From Solirubrobacterales bacterium 67-14 (GTDB lineage Bacteria > Actinomycetota > Thermoleophilia > Solirubrobacterales > 70-9): 36,631 bases of DNA. The stretch is taken from NCBI GenBank assembly GCA_001897355.1, contig MKST01000002.1:426962-463592 (forward strand), read 5' to 3'. A program made the position numbers and the translations under genes. Under the pieces are notes generated by a model that was not told the origin of the DNA, searched no databases, and was given only the letters and a program-made list of their open reading frames with translations. Below are positions 14,740 to 24,372 of the stretch, one piece after another (within the stretch, counting starts at the first letter, position 1; the number at the start of each line of letters is the position of its first letter).

Positions 14740-16341
14740 ATGGCGAAAAAGCTGGTTCTCGCCTATGTCGACTCGCTCCGGACCGACATGCTCCGGCAGA
14801 CGATCGAGGAAGGCCGCGCCCCGACCTTCAGCCGGCTGCTCAAGCGCGGCACCCTGATCGGCGACTGCGTCTCCTCCTTCCCCTCCGTCACCCCGGTCGC
14901 CTCGGCCGAGATGGTCACCGGGGTCCAGGCCGACCGTCACTGGATCAGCGGCATGAACTGGTACCACCGGGCCGAGCAGCGCTATGTCGAGTACGGCTCC
15001 TCGCTCGAGGCGACCCGTGCCTTCGGCCTGTTCCGGTCACTTCATGACCTGGTCTACAACATGAACCTGAAGCACCTCAGCCCTTCGGTCGAAACGGTTT
15101 TCGAGTCCCTGGACGACGCCGGCGTCCGCACCGCCTCGACCCCCTTCCTGATCTACCGGGGCCGTCACCGCCACGACGTGAACCTGGTCGGGATCACCGG
15201 TAAGGCGATCGAGGCCGGCCTGCTCAAGTTCGACTACGGAACCTGGGGCCCGCGAGAGCTCTTCTACGGGGACCTCTACTCCTCGATGGAGACCAACTGC
15301 AAGGCGAGCTCGATCCCCGGCAAGCGGGACATGTACTCGGCCTGCTGCGGGGCCGAGCTGATCTCGCGTGACCGTTTCGACTTCATGCTGCTCGCTTTCC
15401 CCGACAACGACAACTACTCACACCGGCACGGCCCGCTGGCCTCGGTCCGTTCGATCGAAAGGGCCGACTACTGCATGGCCGAGGTGGTCCGGGCAGCCGG
15501 GGGAATCGAGCCCTTCCTTGAAGGTCATGCGCTGATCCTGTTGGCCGACCACGCCCACACCGCGGTCGAGGACACCTACGACCTGATCGAGTGGATGAGC
15601 CGCAAGTGGAAGGTGCTGCCGCCTTCGGCCGAGGATTTCTCCGAGGCCGAGGTGGCGGTCAGCCCGACCTCCCGGGCCGCCCATGTCTACCTGCTGACCG
15701 AGACCGACAACCCGGTCCGGCACCGCCGGATCCGCGAGCACCTCTTCGGCCTCGACGGGACCGAGTTGGTCGCCTGGACCGAACGGGACGGCGAACCGGT
15801 GGCCCGCTCGAACCGGCCCGGCCAACTCGAACCGGGCAACGTCGCGGTGGTGGAAAGGGCCGGTCGCCGGCTCGACTTCTTCCCGCTGGAGGTGCCGCAG
15901 GTTTCGACTGATTACGCGACTAAACCTGCGTCACCTCCGGCGGCCGAAGGCCGTGAAACGGTGACCGACCCGCGGGGGCGGCGCTGGAGCATCAGCGGCA
16001 ACATCGAGGCGCTGGGAGCGGCGGTCGAGGACGGCCAGATCACGATGCCCGATTACCCGGATGGCCTCGGCCGGCTCTGGTCCGCCCTGCGCTCCCCCCA
16101 CGGCGGCGACCTGATCGTCTCGCTCGGCCTCGGCTACGAATGCGTCGACTGGGGCGGCGCGGCCCACTGCCCCGGTGGCAGCCACGGCTCCCTCCGCAAG
16201 GAGGATTCCGAAGGCCCGCTCCTCTTCGTCGGCTGCGGCCCCGACTCACCAGACCCGGAAACCGCGGCCCACCACCAAGCCAGAACCCAGTGGGGCCTCC
16301 AAGACGTAGCCCCAATAATCCGCGAGCACTTTCAGGTCTAG
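14740..16341 (+). CDS. Alkaline-phosphatase-superfamily phosphodiesterase/nucleotide pyrophosphatase
   Basis: The 533-residue protein fits the type I phosphodiesterase/nucleotide pyrophosphatase family of metal-dependent hydrolases. Likely ligands are D11 (LAYVDSLRTD), the nucleophile T51 (SFPSVTPVASAEM), D222 and H228/H230 (FPDNDNYSHRHG), D270 and H271 (LADHAHT), and a late histidine in GGSHGSL (near residue 478). There is no signal peptide, so a cytoplasmic role is likely. Residues about 382-402 (VPQVSTDYATKPASPP) form a Pro/Ala-rich linker encoded by a 61-bp palindrome. The substrate is unknown. Repeat copy 2 begins 6 nt after the stop. Confidence 0.85.
   Translation: MAKKLVLAYVDSLRTDMLRQTIEEGRAPTFSRLLKRGTLIGDCVSSFPSVTPVASAEMVTGVQADRHWISGMNWYHRAEQRYVEYGSSLEATRAFGLFRSLHDLVYNMNLKHLSPSVETVFESLDDAGVRTASTPFLIYRGRHRHDVNLVGITGKAIEAGLLKFDYGTWGPRELFYGDLYSSMETNCKASSIPGKRDMYSACCGAELISRDRFDFMLLAFPDNDNYSHRHGPLASVRSIERADYCMAEVVRAAGGIEPFLEGHALILLADHAHTAVEDTYDLIEWMSRKWKVLPPSAEDFSEAEVAVSPTSRAAHVYLLTETDNPVRHRRIREHLFGLDGTELVAWTERDGEPVARSNRPGQLEPGNVAVVERAGRRLDFFPLEVPQVSTDYATKPASPPAAEGRETVTDPRGRRWSISGNIEALGAAVEDGQITMPDYPDGLGRLWSALRSPHGGDLIVSLGLGYECVDWGGAAHCPGGSHGSLRKEDSEGPLLFVGCGPDSPDPETAAHHQARTQWGLQDVAPIIREHFQV
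15883..15943 (+). repeat. 61-bp palindrome inside the phosphodiesterase gene
   Basis: The inner arms, 15888-15904 and 15922-15938, pair at 16 of 17 positions; the stem extends outward by 4 more pairs and a G-T wobble. The 17-nt loop starts CGACTG, as does the loop of the intergenic repeats. It is read in frame as a low-complexity linker, which suggests a tolerated palindromic insertion. Confidence 0.6.
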
Positions 16342-16346
16342 CGTTA

Positions 16347-16495
16347 CCCCACGGCTACCCAGACCTGATCGGCTCGCCTGCTCCTGTTACCAGCAGGCCG
16401 ACCAGTTCGTAGACATCTCGGGGGTTGTGGTTTTTCCGACTGCGTAGTCCCGCACCAAGGAAAAAGCACAACCCCCGAGGCCCAAAGCAACAGGC
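16347..16495 (+). repeat. Structured intergenic repeat, copy 2
   Basis: The core 16406-16495 differs from copy 1 at 3 positions and from copy 3 at 2. The main stem is 16417-16437 with 16459-16479. The 5' part shares CCCCACGGCTACCC with copy 1 and adds a hairpin, GCCTGCT (16376-16382) with AGCAGGC (16392-16398). It lies between convergent genes and fills nearly the whole gap. Confidence 0.9.
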
Positions 16496-16502
16496 AAACC
16501 GG

Positions 16503-17300
16503 TCAACCCGCGGGTTCGAGGATCTGCCGGAAGTCGGTGGCCAGGCCGTTTTCGCCGATTTCGACGGAGGCGCCCATCACCCAGACGTCCTCGGTGGCGG
16601 TTTCGAAGCGTACGGGCATGTCGGTTCGCATCTTCTCGATCGCCTGCTCCTTCTTCACCCCGAGCACCGAATCCCGGGCGCCGGTCATGCCGACGTCGGA
16701 GATGAAGGCGGTTCCCTGGGGGAGCACCCGCCCGTCGGCGGTCGGGACGTGGGTGTGGGTGCCGAGCACGGCGGCGACCCGGCCGTCCAGCCACCAGCCC
16801 ATCGCGATCTTCTCGCTGGTCACCTCGGCGTGGAAGTCGACGATCACCGTCTCGACCCCGTTCTTGTCCAGTTCGGCGAGGATCAGGTCGGCTTCGTCGA
16901 AGGGGGAGCGAGCGGCGTCGAGTCCGATCTTGCCGATCAGGTTGACCACCCCGACCCGGCGCGACCCGGAACCGTCGGCCGGATTCACCTCGACCACGCA
17001 GTGGCCCTTGCCCGGATTGGCCCGCCGGTAGTTGGCCGGGCGGATCACCCGCTCGGCCCGGTCGAGGTACTCCCAGCTTTCCCGCTGCCGGTAGCTGTGG
17101 TTGCCGAGGGTGATCACGTCGGCCCCGCAGGCGAAGATCTCGGTCGCGGTCTTCTCGGTGATCCCTAGCCCGCCGGCTGAGTTCTCCCCGTTGACCACGA
17201 TCAGGTCCGGCGCGTGCCGTTCACGCAGCCGCGGCATCACCGATGCCAGACCTTTCCTGCCCGGGCTGCCGACCACGTCCCCGATGAACAAGAGCTTCAT
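16503..17300 (-). CDS. ymdB: YmdB-family metallophosphoesterase
   Basis: The 265-residue protein is a YmdB (TIGR00282-type) phosphodiesterase; characterised relatives hydrolyse 2',3'-cyclic nucleotides. The calcineurin-like metal motifs are present: GDVVGSPGR (D8), NGENSAGG, GNHSY, DFHAEVTSEK and GTHTHVPTADG. The usual GNHTWD-type motif is GNHSYRQ here. The ATG at 17298-17300 has no Shine-Dalgarno; a TAGACT ends 6 nt before it on the minus strand. It is divergent from the ABC ATPase gene across only 28 bp. Unlike in many Firmicutes, it is not next to rny. Confidence 0.92.
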   Translation of the reverse strand: MKLLFIGDVVGSPGRKGLASVMPRLRERHAPDLIVVNGENSAGGLGITEKTATEIFACGADVITLGNHSYRQRESWEYLDRAERVIRPANYRRANPGKGHCVVEVNPADGSGSRRVGVVNLIGKIGLDAARSPFDEADLILAELDKNGVETVIVDFHAEVTSEKIAMGWWLDGRVAAVLGTHTHVPTADGRVLPQGTAFISDVGMTGARDSVLGVKKEQAIEKMRTDMPVRFETATEDVWVMGASVEIGENGLATDFRQILEPAG

Positions 17301-17306
17301 GCCGCC

Positions 17307-17320
17307 AGTCTAGGTAGGTT
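17307..17320. promoter_or_regulatory. Back-to-back -10 elements in a 28-bp divergent gap
   Basis: On the minus strand TAGACT (17312-17307) ends 6 nt before the ymdB ATG. On the plus strand TAGGTT (17315-17320) ends 8 nt before the GTG of the ABC gene. There is no room for leaders or a separate operator, so both transcripts would be leaderless and polymerases would compete. Confidence 0.4.
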
Positions 17321-17328
17321 CCCCGGAA

Positions 17329-18063
17329 GTGGATCCGCAGGAAACCAAGCTGGCTCTGGCGGCCCGGGCGGTAACGAAGGCCTTCGATGGCCGTCAGGCT
17401 CTCGACGGAATCGACTTCGAGGTCGCCGCGGGCGAGGTCGTTGCCCTGATCGGCCCGAACGGGGCGGGCAAGACCACGCTGCTCTCGATCCTGGCCGGGA
17501 TTAGCGAACCCGATTCGGGCGAGGTCAGCGGCGACGGGGTCGCCTGGGTGCCGCAGCAGGCGGCTCTCTACCGCCGGCTGAGTGTGCGGGAGAACCTGCT
17601 GCTCTTCGCCCACCTGCAGCACGATGCCGGCCAGACCGACGAGGCTCCGGAAGCGATGGTGGACCGGATGCTGGAGCTGACCGGCCTGGCCGACCGCGCG
17701 GACGACCGGGTCGGCACCCTCTCCGGCGGCAACCAGCAGCGGGTCAACATCGCGATCGGCCTGATGGCCGGCCCGTCGGTGCTGCTGCTGGACGAACCGA
17801 GCGTCGGCCTCGACCCGGCGCAGCGGGAGCGGCTCTGGGGCTTCGTCCTCAGCCTGGTCGGAGAAGGGACCGCGGTCGCCTTCTCGACCCACGACATCCA
17901 AGAGGCCGAGCGCTACGCCGAACGGATCGTGGTCGTCGCCGAGGGAGACGGGCTCTTCAGTGGCACGGCGGACGAGCTCCGCCAGGCGGTCGAAGCCGGG
18001 GGCGGTCCGAGCGGTGACCTCGAGACCTCGTTCCTGGCCTTTCTCCGGGAGCGTGGCCACTGA
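17329..18063 (+). CDS. ABC transporter ATP-binding protein
   Basis: The 244-residue ATPase shows Walker A GPNGAGKT (42-49), a Q-loop (VPQQAALYRRLSV), the signature LSGGNQQRV (about 131-139), Walker B VLLLDEPSVGLD and the switch histidine in FSTHDIQEA. The layout resembles DrrA/NatA-type exporters that pair with an ABC-2 permease. The start is GTG; no strong Shine-Dalgarno is seen. The TGA overlaps the next ATG by one base (ATGA), so the two form one exporter operon. The cargo is unknown. Confidence 0.93.
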   Translation: MDPQETKLALAARAVTKAFDGRQALDGIDFEVAAGEVVALIGPNGAGKTTLLSILAGISEPDSGEVSGDGVAWVPQQAALYRRLSVRENLLLFAHLQHDAGQTDEAPEAMVDRMLELTGLADRADDRVGTLSGGNQQRVNIAIGLMAGPSVLLLDEPSVGLDPAQRERLWGFVLSLVGEGTAVAFSTHDIQEAERYAERIVVVAEGDGLFSGTADELRQAVEAGGGPSGDLETSFLAFLRERGH

Positions 18064-19406
18064 TGCGTTGGCTGCTGCTCAAGGACCTGCAGATCCTGAA
18101 GCGTTCGCCGCTTCAGCTCACGCTGCTCGTCCTCTACCCGATCGTGATCGCCCTCTTGGTCGGATTCGCGATGACCCGTGGCTCCGAGGATCCCACCGTG
18201 GCGCTCTACAACGCGATGCCGGCCGGCGAATCGCTCGGCTTCGGCGGCGAGGAAGTAGACGGCAACGAGATCCGTGACCAGCTCTGCGACCGGGTCGACT
18301 GCGTCGATGCCGACAGCACCGCCGAGGCGAAGGAGATGGTCGAGTCGGGCGAGGCGACGGCGGCGGTGATCGTGCCGGAGGATCTCGGCGAGAAGATCCG
18401 CTCGCTCGCCTCCCTCACCCCGCAGTCACCGGAGATCCAGATCATCGTCAACGGATCCGACGCGGTCGAGAACCGGGTCACCGACGACCGCATCGAGTCG
18501 ATGCTGGGCGAAGCGAACCTGCTGCTCGCCAAACGCCTTTCGGAAGGGGCGAAGCAGTATCTCGACCTGATCCTCAAGGGCGGTCAGTTCGACCTGCTCG
18601 GCCAGCAGATCGAGGTGCTCGGCCTGCAGAAGAGCGAACAGATCCTCAAGAAGATCGAGCCAAAGCTGCCTCCGGGGACCGACAAGGAGCAGCTCCAGCG
18701 CGCCGTCCGCTTCGCCCACCTGGCGACCGACAACCTTGACTTGGCTGGCCCCCTGCTGACCGCGATCACGGAGCCGATCAAGGCTGACAAGGTCGAGGTG
18801 GGTGATCAGGCACCGTCGCTCGACACCTTCGCGATCGGGGTCACGGTCGCCTTCGCCCTGATGTTCGTGACCGTGCTGCTGGTCGCCGGCTCGCTCGCCC
18901 TGGAGAAGGAGGAGAACGCCTTCACCCGGCTCACGGCGGGCCTGGTCAGCCGGATCCAGATCCTGGTCGGCAAGGTCGGCTTGGGCACGGTGGTCGGTTT
19001 CGCTGTCTCGCTGATCTTGATGGTGGGCCTGGGCCTGTTCGTCGGGATCGAATGGGGCAGGACGCCCTACTGGCTGCTCGCCCTGATCTTCGGCGCGGCC
19101 GCTTTCTCGGCCGCCGGGGCCGCCCTCGGCGCGGCGGCCCGCGAGGTACGGGCGGCGACCCTGGCCGCGGTGATGATCTGCCTGCCGGTGGCCCTGCTCT
19201 CCCTGGTCCCGGACGACGCGGTCGGCCCGGCAATCGAAACCGCGATCAACCTGGTCAGCGCGCTCTTCCCCTTCCGCCCAGCCCTCGACGCCATAACCGG
19301 AGGCCTAGAAATATCCGGCCCCAACGTCTGGCTCCCCCTCCTACACCTGGCAATCCTCACGACGGCTTACTCGCTGCTAGCTCGCCTGGCACTCCGCCGC
19401 TTCTGA
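18063..19406 (+). CDS. ABC-2 type permease
   Basis: The 447-residue protein has one N-terminal membrane helix (about residues 18-38), a large extracytoplasmic domain (about 40-255) and five to six helices near the C-terminus, the usual ABC-2 export permease form. The outer domain contains two cysteines close together (CDRVDC, near residue 78) that could form a disulfide, and a VIVPEDLGEKI segment common in such permeases. It forms a pair with the preceding ATPase. Repeat copy 3 follows its stop. Confidence 0.88.
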   Translation: MRWLLLKDLQILKRSPLQLTLLVLYPIVIALLVGFAMTRGSEDPTVALYNAMPAGESLGFGGEEVDGNEIRDQLCDRVDCVDADSTAEAKEMVESGEATAAVIVPEDLGEKIRSLASLTPQSPEIQIIVNGSDAVENRVTDDRIESMLGEANLLLAKRLSEGAKQYLDLILKGGQFDLLGQQIEVLGLQKSEQILKKIEPKLPPGTDKEQLQRAVRFAHLATDNLDLAGPLLTAITEPIKADKVEVGDQAPSLDTFAIGVTVAFALMFVTVLLVAGSLALEKEENAFTRLTAGLVSRIQILVGKVGLGTVVGFAVSLILMVGLGLFVGIEWGRTPYWLLALIFGAAAFSAAGAALGAAAREVRAATLAAVMICLPVALLSLVPDDAVGPAIETAINLVSALFPFRPALDAITGGLEISGPNVWLPLLHLAILTTAYSLLARLALRRF

Positions 19407-19419
19407 CAACCACGTAAAG

Positions 19420-19549
19420 ATCGGCTCGGCTTCGACCTGCTACCAGGAGGGCTGTCCATTTCGTAGGCATCTCGGGGGTTGTGGTTTTTCCGACTGCGTA
19501 GTCCCGCACCAAGGAAAAAGCACAACCCCCGAGGCCCAGAGCAACAGGC
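19420..19549 (+). repeat. Structured intergenic repeat, copy 3
   Basis: The core 19460-19549 has the stem 19471-19491 with 19513-19533 and the same loop as the other copies. The 5' part is more diverged and lacks the CCCCACGGCTACCC block. Unlike copies 1 and 2 it lies between genes of the same direction, just upstream of the hemB promoter. Confidence 0.9.
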
Positions 19550-19574
19550 GTATCCTTCGCCGGCTCGGGCTGCC

Positions 19575-19580
19575 TACACT
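19575..19580 (+). promoter_or_regulatory. -10 element of hemB
   Basis: TACACT ends 6 nt before the hemB ATG (19587). With the usual 6-7 nt from -10 to transcript start, the mRNA would begin at the ATG. No Shine-Dalgarno is present. Confidence 0.45.
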
Positions 19581-19586
19581 TGTCCT

Positions 19587-20545
19587 ATGAGCTTTCCCAG
19601 CACCCGGCTGCGTCGTCTGCGACGGACCCCGGCCCTCCGTGGCCTGGTCCGCGAAACGACACTGAGCCCGGCCGACCTGATCCAGCCGCTGTTCGTGACC
19701 ACCGGCTCCGACCTGCGCGAACCGGTCGAGTCGATGCCGGGGGTGAGCCGCTTCTCGATCGCGGCCCTGGTCGAGGAGGCCGGTGAGATCGAGGCGGCCG
19801 GCATCCCGGCGGTGCTGCTCTTCGGAATCCCCACCGAGAAGGACGAGGCCGGCAGTGGCGCCTACGACGACGAGGGTGTGGTCCAGATGGCGGTCAGGGC
19901 GCTGAAGGAAGCCCATCCGGACCTGATCGTGATCACCGACGTCTGCCTCTGTGAGTACACGGACCATGGCCAGTGCGGTTTCGTCCGTGACGGGCAGGTC
20001 GACAACGACGTGACCGTGGAGCTGCTGGCCCGCACGGCGATATCGCATGCCGAGGCCGGGGCCGACATCGTCGCCCCGAGCGACATGATGGATGGCCGGA
20101 TCGGCTCGATCCGCTACCAGCTGGACGAGGAAGGCCACCCCGACACGGCGATCCTCTCCTACGCGGCCAAGTACGCCTCGGCTTTCTACGGGCCGTTCCG
20201 GGAAGCGGCCGAGTCGACTCCGGCTTTCGGGGACCGCAAGGGCTACCAGCTCGATCCGGCCAACTCCGACGAGGCGGTGCGGGAAGCCAAGCTGGACCTC
20301 GAGGAAGGGGCGGATGCGCTGATGGTCAAGCCGGCTTCGCTTTACCTCGACATCGTGCGGCGGGTCAAGGACGAGACCGGGGCGCCGGTTGCCGCCTACC
20401 AGGTCTCGGGCGAGTACGCGGCGATCAAGGCGGCGGGGGCCAACGGCTGGATCGACGAGCAGGCCGCGGCCCTCGAGTCGCTGGTCTCGATGCGCCGGGC
20501 CGGGGCGGATTTCCTGGTCACCTACTTCGCGAAGGAGGCGGCGGC

Positions 20546-20558
<13 letters not shown>
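19587..20558 (+). CDS. hemB: Porphobilinogen synthase (delta-aminolevulinate dehydratase)
   Basis: HemB condenses two 5-aminolevulinate molecules to porphobilinogen, the second common step of heme synthesis. The 323-residue protein has normal length. The three-cysteine zinc site is C120, C122 and C130 (DVCLCEYTDHGQCG); the catalytic lysines are K195 (YAAKYASAFYGPFREA) and K248 (ALMVKPA). The cysteine set indicates a zinc-dependent enzyme. The ATG at 19587 follows a -10 element by 6 nt. Its 3' end overlaps hemL by 13 nt. Confidence 0.96.
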
Positions 20559-21969
<1,411 letters not shown>

Positions 21970-21973
<4 letters not shown>

Positions 21974-22569
21974 GCCCCGCCACTGCCCTGGATCGCCTCG
22001 CGGGCCGGGTCCGCGAGGAGGGTTCGCCGCTGGCCGTGAAGGAGGGGACCGGGACCGATGGCCCCGGGTTCGACGACGGGGTCTTCGGCCAGCTGGCCGC
22101 GGCCGGCCCTCGGACCAGTGCCCGGGCGGCCGAGTACGCCTTCGTGGTGGAAGCGGTGCGTGAGGGTTATCTCTGCCACTACGGCCGCTCGCGGATCCTC
22201 GACGAGCCGGACGCCGACCTCGCCCTGCTGGCCGGCGATCTCTTCTACGCGATCGGGATTCGCGGCCTCGCCGAGCTCGACGACCTCGAATCCACAGGGA
22301 TTCTGTCGGATTTGATCCGGGTCGCGGCCGAGCTGCAGGCGGCGGGTCGGACGGAGCTCACGGAGACTCTGTGGCTGGGCCAGATTGTCGCTTTGTCATG
22401 CGGAAAAGACGATGCCCACCAGGAGGCGGTAGCGGCCTTGGAGGCCGGCCGGCAGGGCGCCGAAGGGGTGCTCAGGGAGTGGTCGATTGAAACGGCGGCT
22501 GCGAACCGGATGGGGCGAGCATTCGACTTGGCGCAGTCTGCAATAGACTCCGGCCCGTCGAATTTCTAG
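21970..22569 (+). CDS. Helical protein of unknown function, weakly prenyl-synthase-like
   Basis: I do not recognise this 199-residue family with certainty. It is mainly helical, with no signal peptide or membrane segment. Residues 81-110 (LALLAGDLFYAIGIRGLAEL) resemble the LLAGDYLYA-type helix of polyprenyl synthases and of the HepS subunit, but the DDxxD motifs are absent. The TTG start overlaps the hemL stop (TTGA), and the Rieske gene begins 4 nt after its stop. It is thus embedded between heme and quinol-oxidase genes, with menG and a polyprenyl synthase downstream. Confidence 0.7.
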
Positions 22570-22573
22570 AAGC

Positions 22574-23254
22574 GTGTCTGATCCGTTGAACAAGAACTCC
22601 GAGACGGGGGAAACCCCCCGCGTCAAACTGCCCCCCGCTGAGCCTCGCGGCTACTTCGAGGGCGAGTCGATGACCCGTCGGCGCGTCTTCACGGTCGCCA
22701 GCCAGGCGATCGGCGGCGTCGCGGCGGCTGCCGTCGTGCTGCCCGTCGTCGGTTTCGCGGTCGCCCCCCTCTTCACTCGTGGCGAGGAACGCTGGGAGGC
22801 CGTCGGCCCGCTCAGCGACTTCACCGCCGAGGATTACAAGCAGGTCGTCTTCACCGAGACCCCCGGCATCGGCGAGGTCGGCAAGACCACCGCCTACGTC
22901 CGCACCGGCTCCGAGAAGTACGACGAGGATCCGTCGGACGTGATCGCGGTCTCGACCCGCTGCGCCCACCTCGGCTGCCCGGTCCGTTTCGTCCAGGCCG
23001 CCCAGAACTTCATCTGCCCCTGTCACGGCGGCGTCTACGACTTCCTCGGCAAGCGGATCGGCGGCCCGCCCGTGCGCCCGCTCGACCGTTTCCAGACCCG
23101 TGTCCGCGGCGGCCAGGTCGAACTCGGTCCCCGCTACTCGGTGACCAACCAGCTCAAGGCCGTCCGGGTCCGAGACCCCGGCGAGTTCACCGGCGGTATC
23201 TGGGAGTACCTGTACCCGCCCCGCCCGTCCACCTTTCCCCCGCCGAGTAACTGA
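22574..23254 (+). CDS. qcrA: Rieske iron-sulfur subunit of the quinol:cytochrome c reductase
   Basis: The 226-residue subunit carries the [2Fe-2S] cluster that accepts an electron from menaquinol. Cluster ligands are C130, H132, C148 and H151, and C135 and C150 form the expected disulfide (CAHLGCP and CPCHGG). One N-terminal membrane helix (about residues 40-62) follows a twin-arginine sequence, MTRRRVFTVAS, so export by Tat is likely; tatA and tatC lie 4 kb downstream. The start is GTG at 22574. It begins the three-gene qcr cluster. Confidence 0.93.
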   Translation: MSDPLNKNSETGETPRVKLPPAEPRGYFEGESMTRRRVFTVASQAIGGVAAAAVVLPVVGFAVAPLFTRGEERWEAVGPLSDFTAEDYKQVVFTETPGIGEVGKTTAYVRTGSEKYDEDPSDVIAVSTRCAHLGCPVRFVQAAQNFICPCHGGVYDFLGKRIGGPPVRPLDRFQTRVRGGQVELGPRYSVTNQLKAVRVRDPGEFTGGIWEYLYPPRPSTFPPPSN

Positions 23255-23259
23255 TCCGA

Positions 23260-24372
23260 ATGAGTCTTCTCAAGCGAAAGAAGAGCGAGACCGCCGAGTC
23301 CAATGGCTCCGGCGATGCCGAAGCGGTCGCCAAGCCGGCCAAGCCCGGCCGGATGAGCCAGGCCAAGGACCTGGGCGTGCACCACGGCACACAGGCCGGC
23401 ATCGACGTCGCCGGCTGGGTCGACTCGCGCGTCAACGCGACCGGGATCTTCACCGCGATGATGTCGCGGCACGTGCCCAAGGGAACCAACTGGTTCTACA
23501 CCCTGGGCTCGGCCACGATGTTCATCTTCGCGATGCAGGCGATCACCGGCGTCTTCCTCTCGATGTACTACACGCCGTCGGCGACCCAGGCGTACGCCTC
23601 GATCACCCATCTGACCAACGAGGTCTTCATGGGCGAGTTCGTGCGCGGCCTGCACAAGTGGGGCGCCTCGCTGATGATCATCCTGATCTTCCTGCACATG
23701 GCCCGGACCTTCTTCTTCGGCGCCTACAAGTACCCGCGCGAGCTGAACTGGGTGATCGGCGTCGTACTGCTGATCCTGACCACGGTCATGGGTCTGACCG
23801 GCTACCTGCTGCCCTTCGACCAGCGCTCCTTCTGGGCGACCATCGTCGCCAACAACATCACCGCCTCCGGTCCGATCGTCGGCCCCTACCTGGCGGACTT
23901 CCTGCGAGCCGGCCCGGACTTCAGCGCCACCACGCTTTCGCGCTTCTACGCGCTCCACATGATGGTGGTGCCAGGGCTGATCGCTGCCCTGATCGGCGCC
24001 CATCTCTTCTTCGTGGTCAAGCTCGGCACCACCGCCCCGCCGTGGGTGCGGGCCGGCCGCCCCAAGGGTTCGCGCCCGGAGGAGGAAGTGACCGCCGGGG
24101 TTGCGAAGGAAGACTTCGACGAGGTTCCGGTGAACGGGGCCGTGGTCGCGGCCGCTGCTGCACCCCCGGTTGACGAAGCCGACGCCGACGCGGCCGAAGC
24201 CGAAGAGGTCGAGGCCAAGGAAGCCGAGGAGACCGAAGCGGCAGTTGCACCCGAGGAGCCGGCACAGGAAGCGGCCGAAGAAGCGGCCGCTGACGAGACC
24301 GCCCCGGAGGAGCCGCCGGCCGATCCGGCCGACGCGCCCGACGAACCTGGCGAAGGGGAGGTGAATCAGTGA
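23260..24372 (+). CDS. qcrB: Cytochrome b, N-terminal (b6-type) subunit with acidic tail
   Basis: The 370-residue protein has the first four membrane helices of cytochrome b. The heme-b histidines are spaced H-x13-H (HKWGASLMIILIFLH) and H-x14-H (HMMVVPGLIAALIGAH); the second spacing is the b6 type. It resembles Bacillus QcrB, but the position of the heme-ci cysteine is occupied by Thr (FYTLGSATMF), and no cysteine is present in the protein. After about residue 262 comes a 100-residue Ala/Glu/Pro-rich acidic tail of unknown function. The stop overlaps the next GTG (GTGA). Confidence 0.92.
   Translation: MSLLKRKKSETAESNGSGDAEAVAKPAKPGRMSQAKDLGVHHGTQAGIDVAGWVDSRVNATGIFTAMMSRHVPKGTNWFYTLGSATMFIFAMQAITGVFLSMYYTPSATQAYASITHLTNEVFMGEFVRGLHKWGASLMIILIFLHMARTFFFGAYKYPRELNWVIGVVLLILTTVMGLTGYLLPFDQRSFWATIVANNITASGPIVGPYLADFLRAGPDFSATTLSRFYALHMMVVPGLIAALIGAHLFFVVKLGTTAPPWVRAGRPKGSRPEEEVTAGVAKEDFDEVPVNGAVVAAAAAPPVDEADADAAEAEEVEAKEAEETEAAVAPEEPAQEAAEEAAADETAPEEPPADPADAPDEPGEGEVNQ

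Noticed and set aside
16423-16482. Short ORF across the repeat core (reading TTG TGG TTT TTC and on)
   Set aside because: It exists in copies 2 and 3 only because of one base; the compensatory change in copy 1 turns TTG into TTC. There is no ribosome-binding site, and the conservation fits the hairpin, not codons.
24130-24372. Acidic tail of cytochrome b as a frameshift or separate gene
   Set aside because: The frame is continuous, codon use is like the rest, and the stop couples directly to the next gene, so it is part of the protein.
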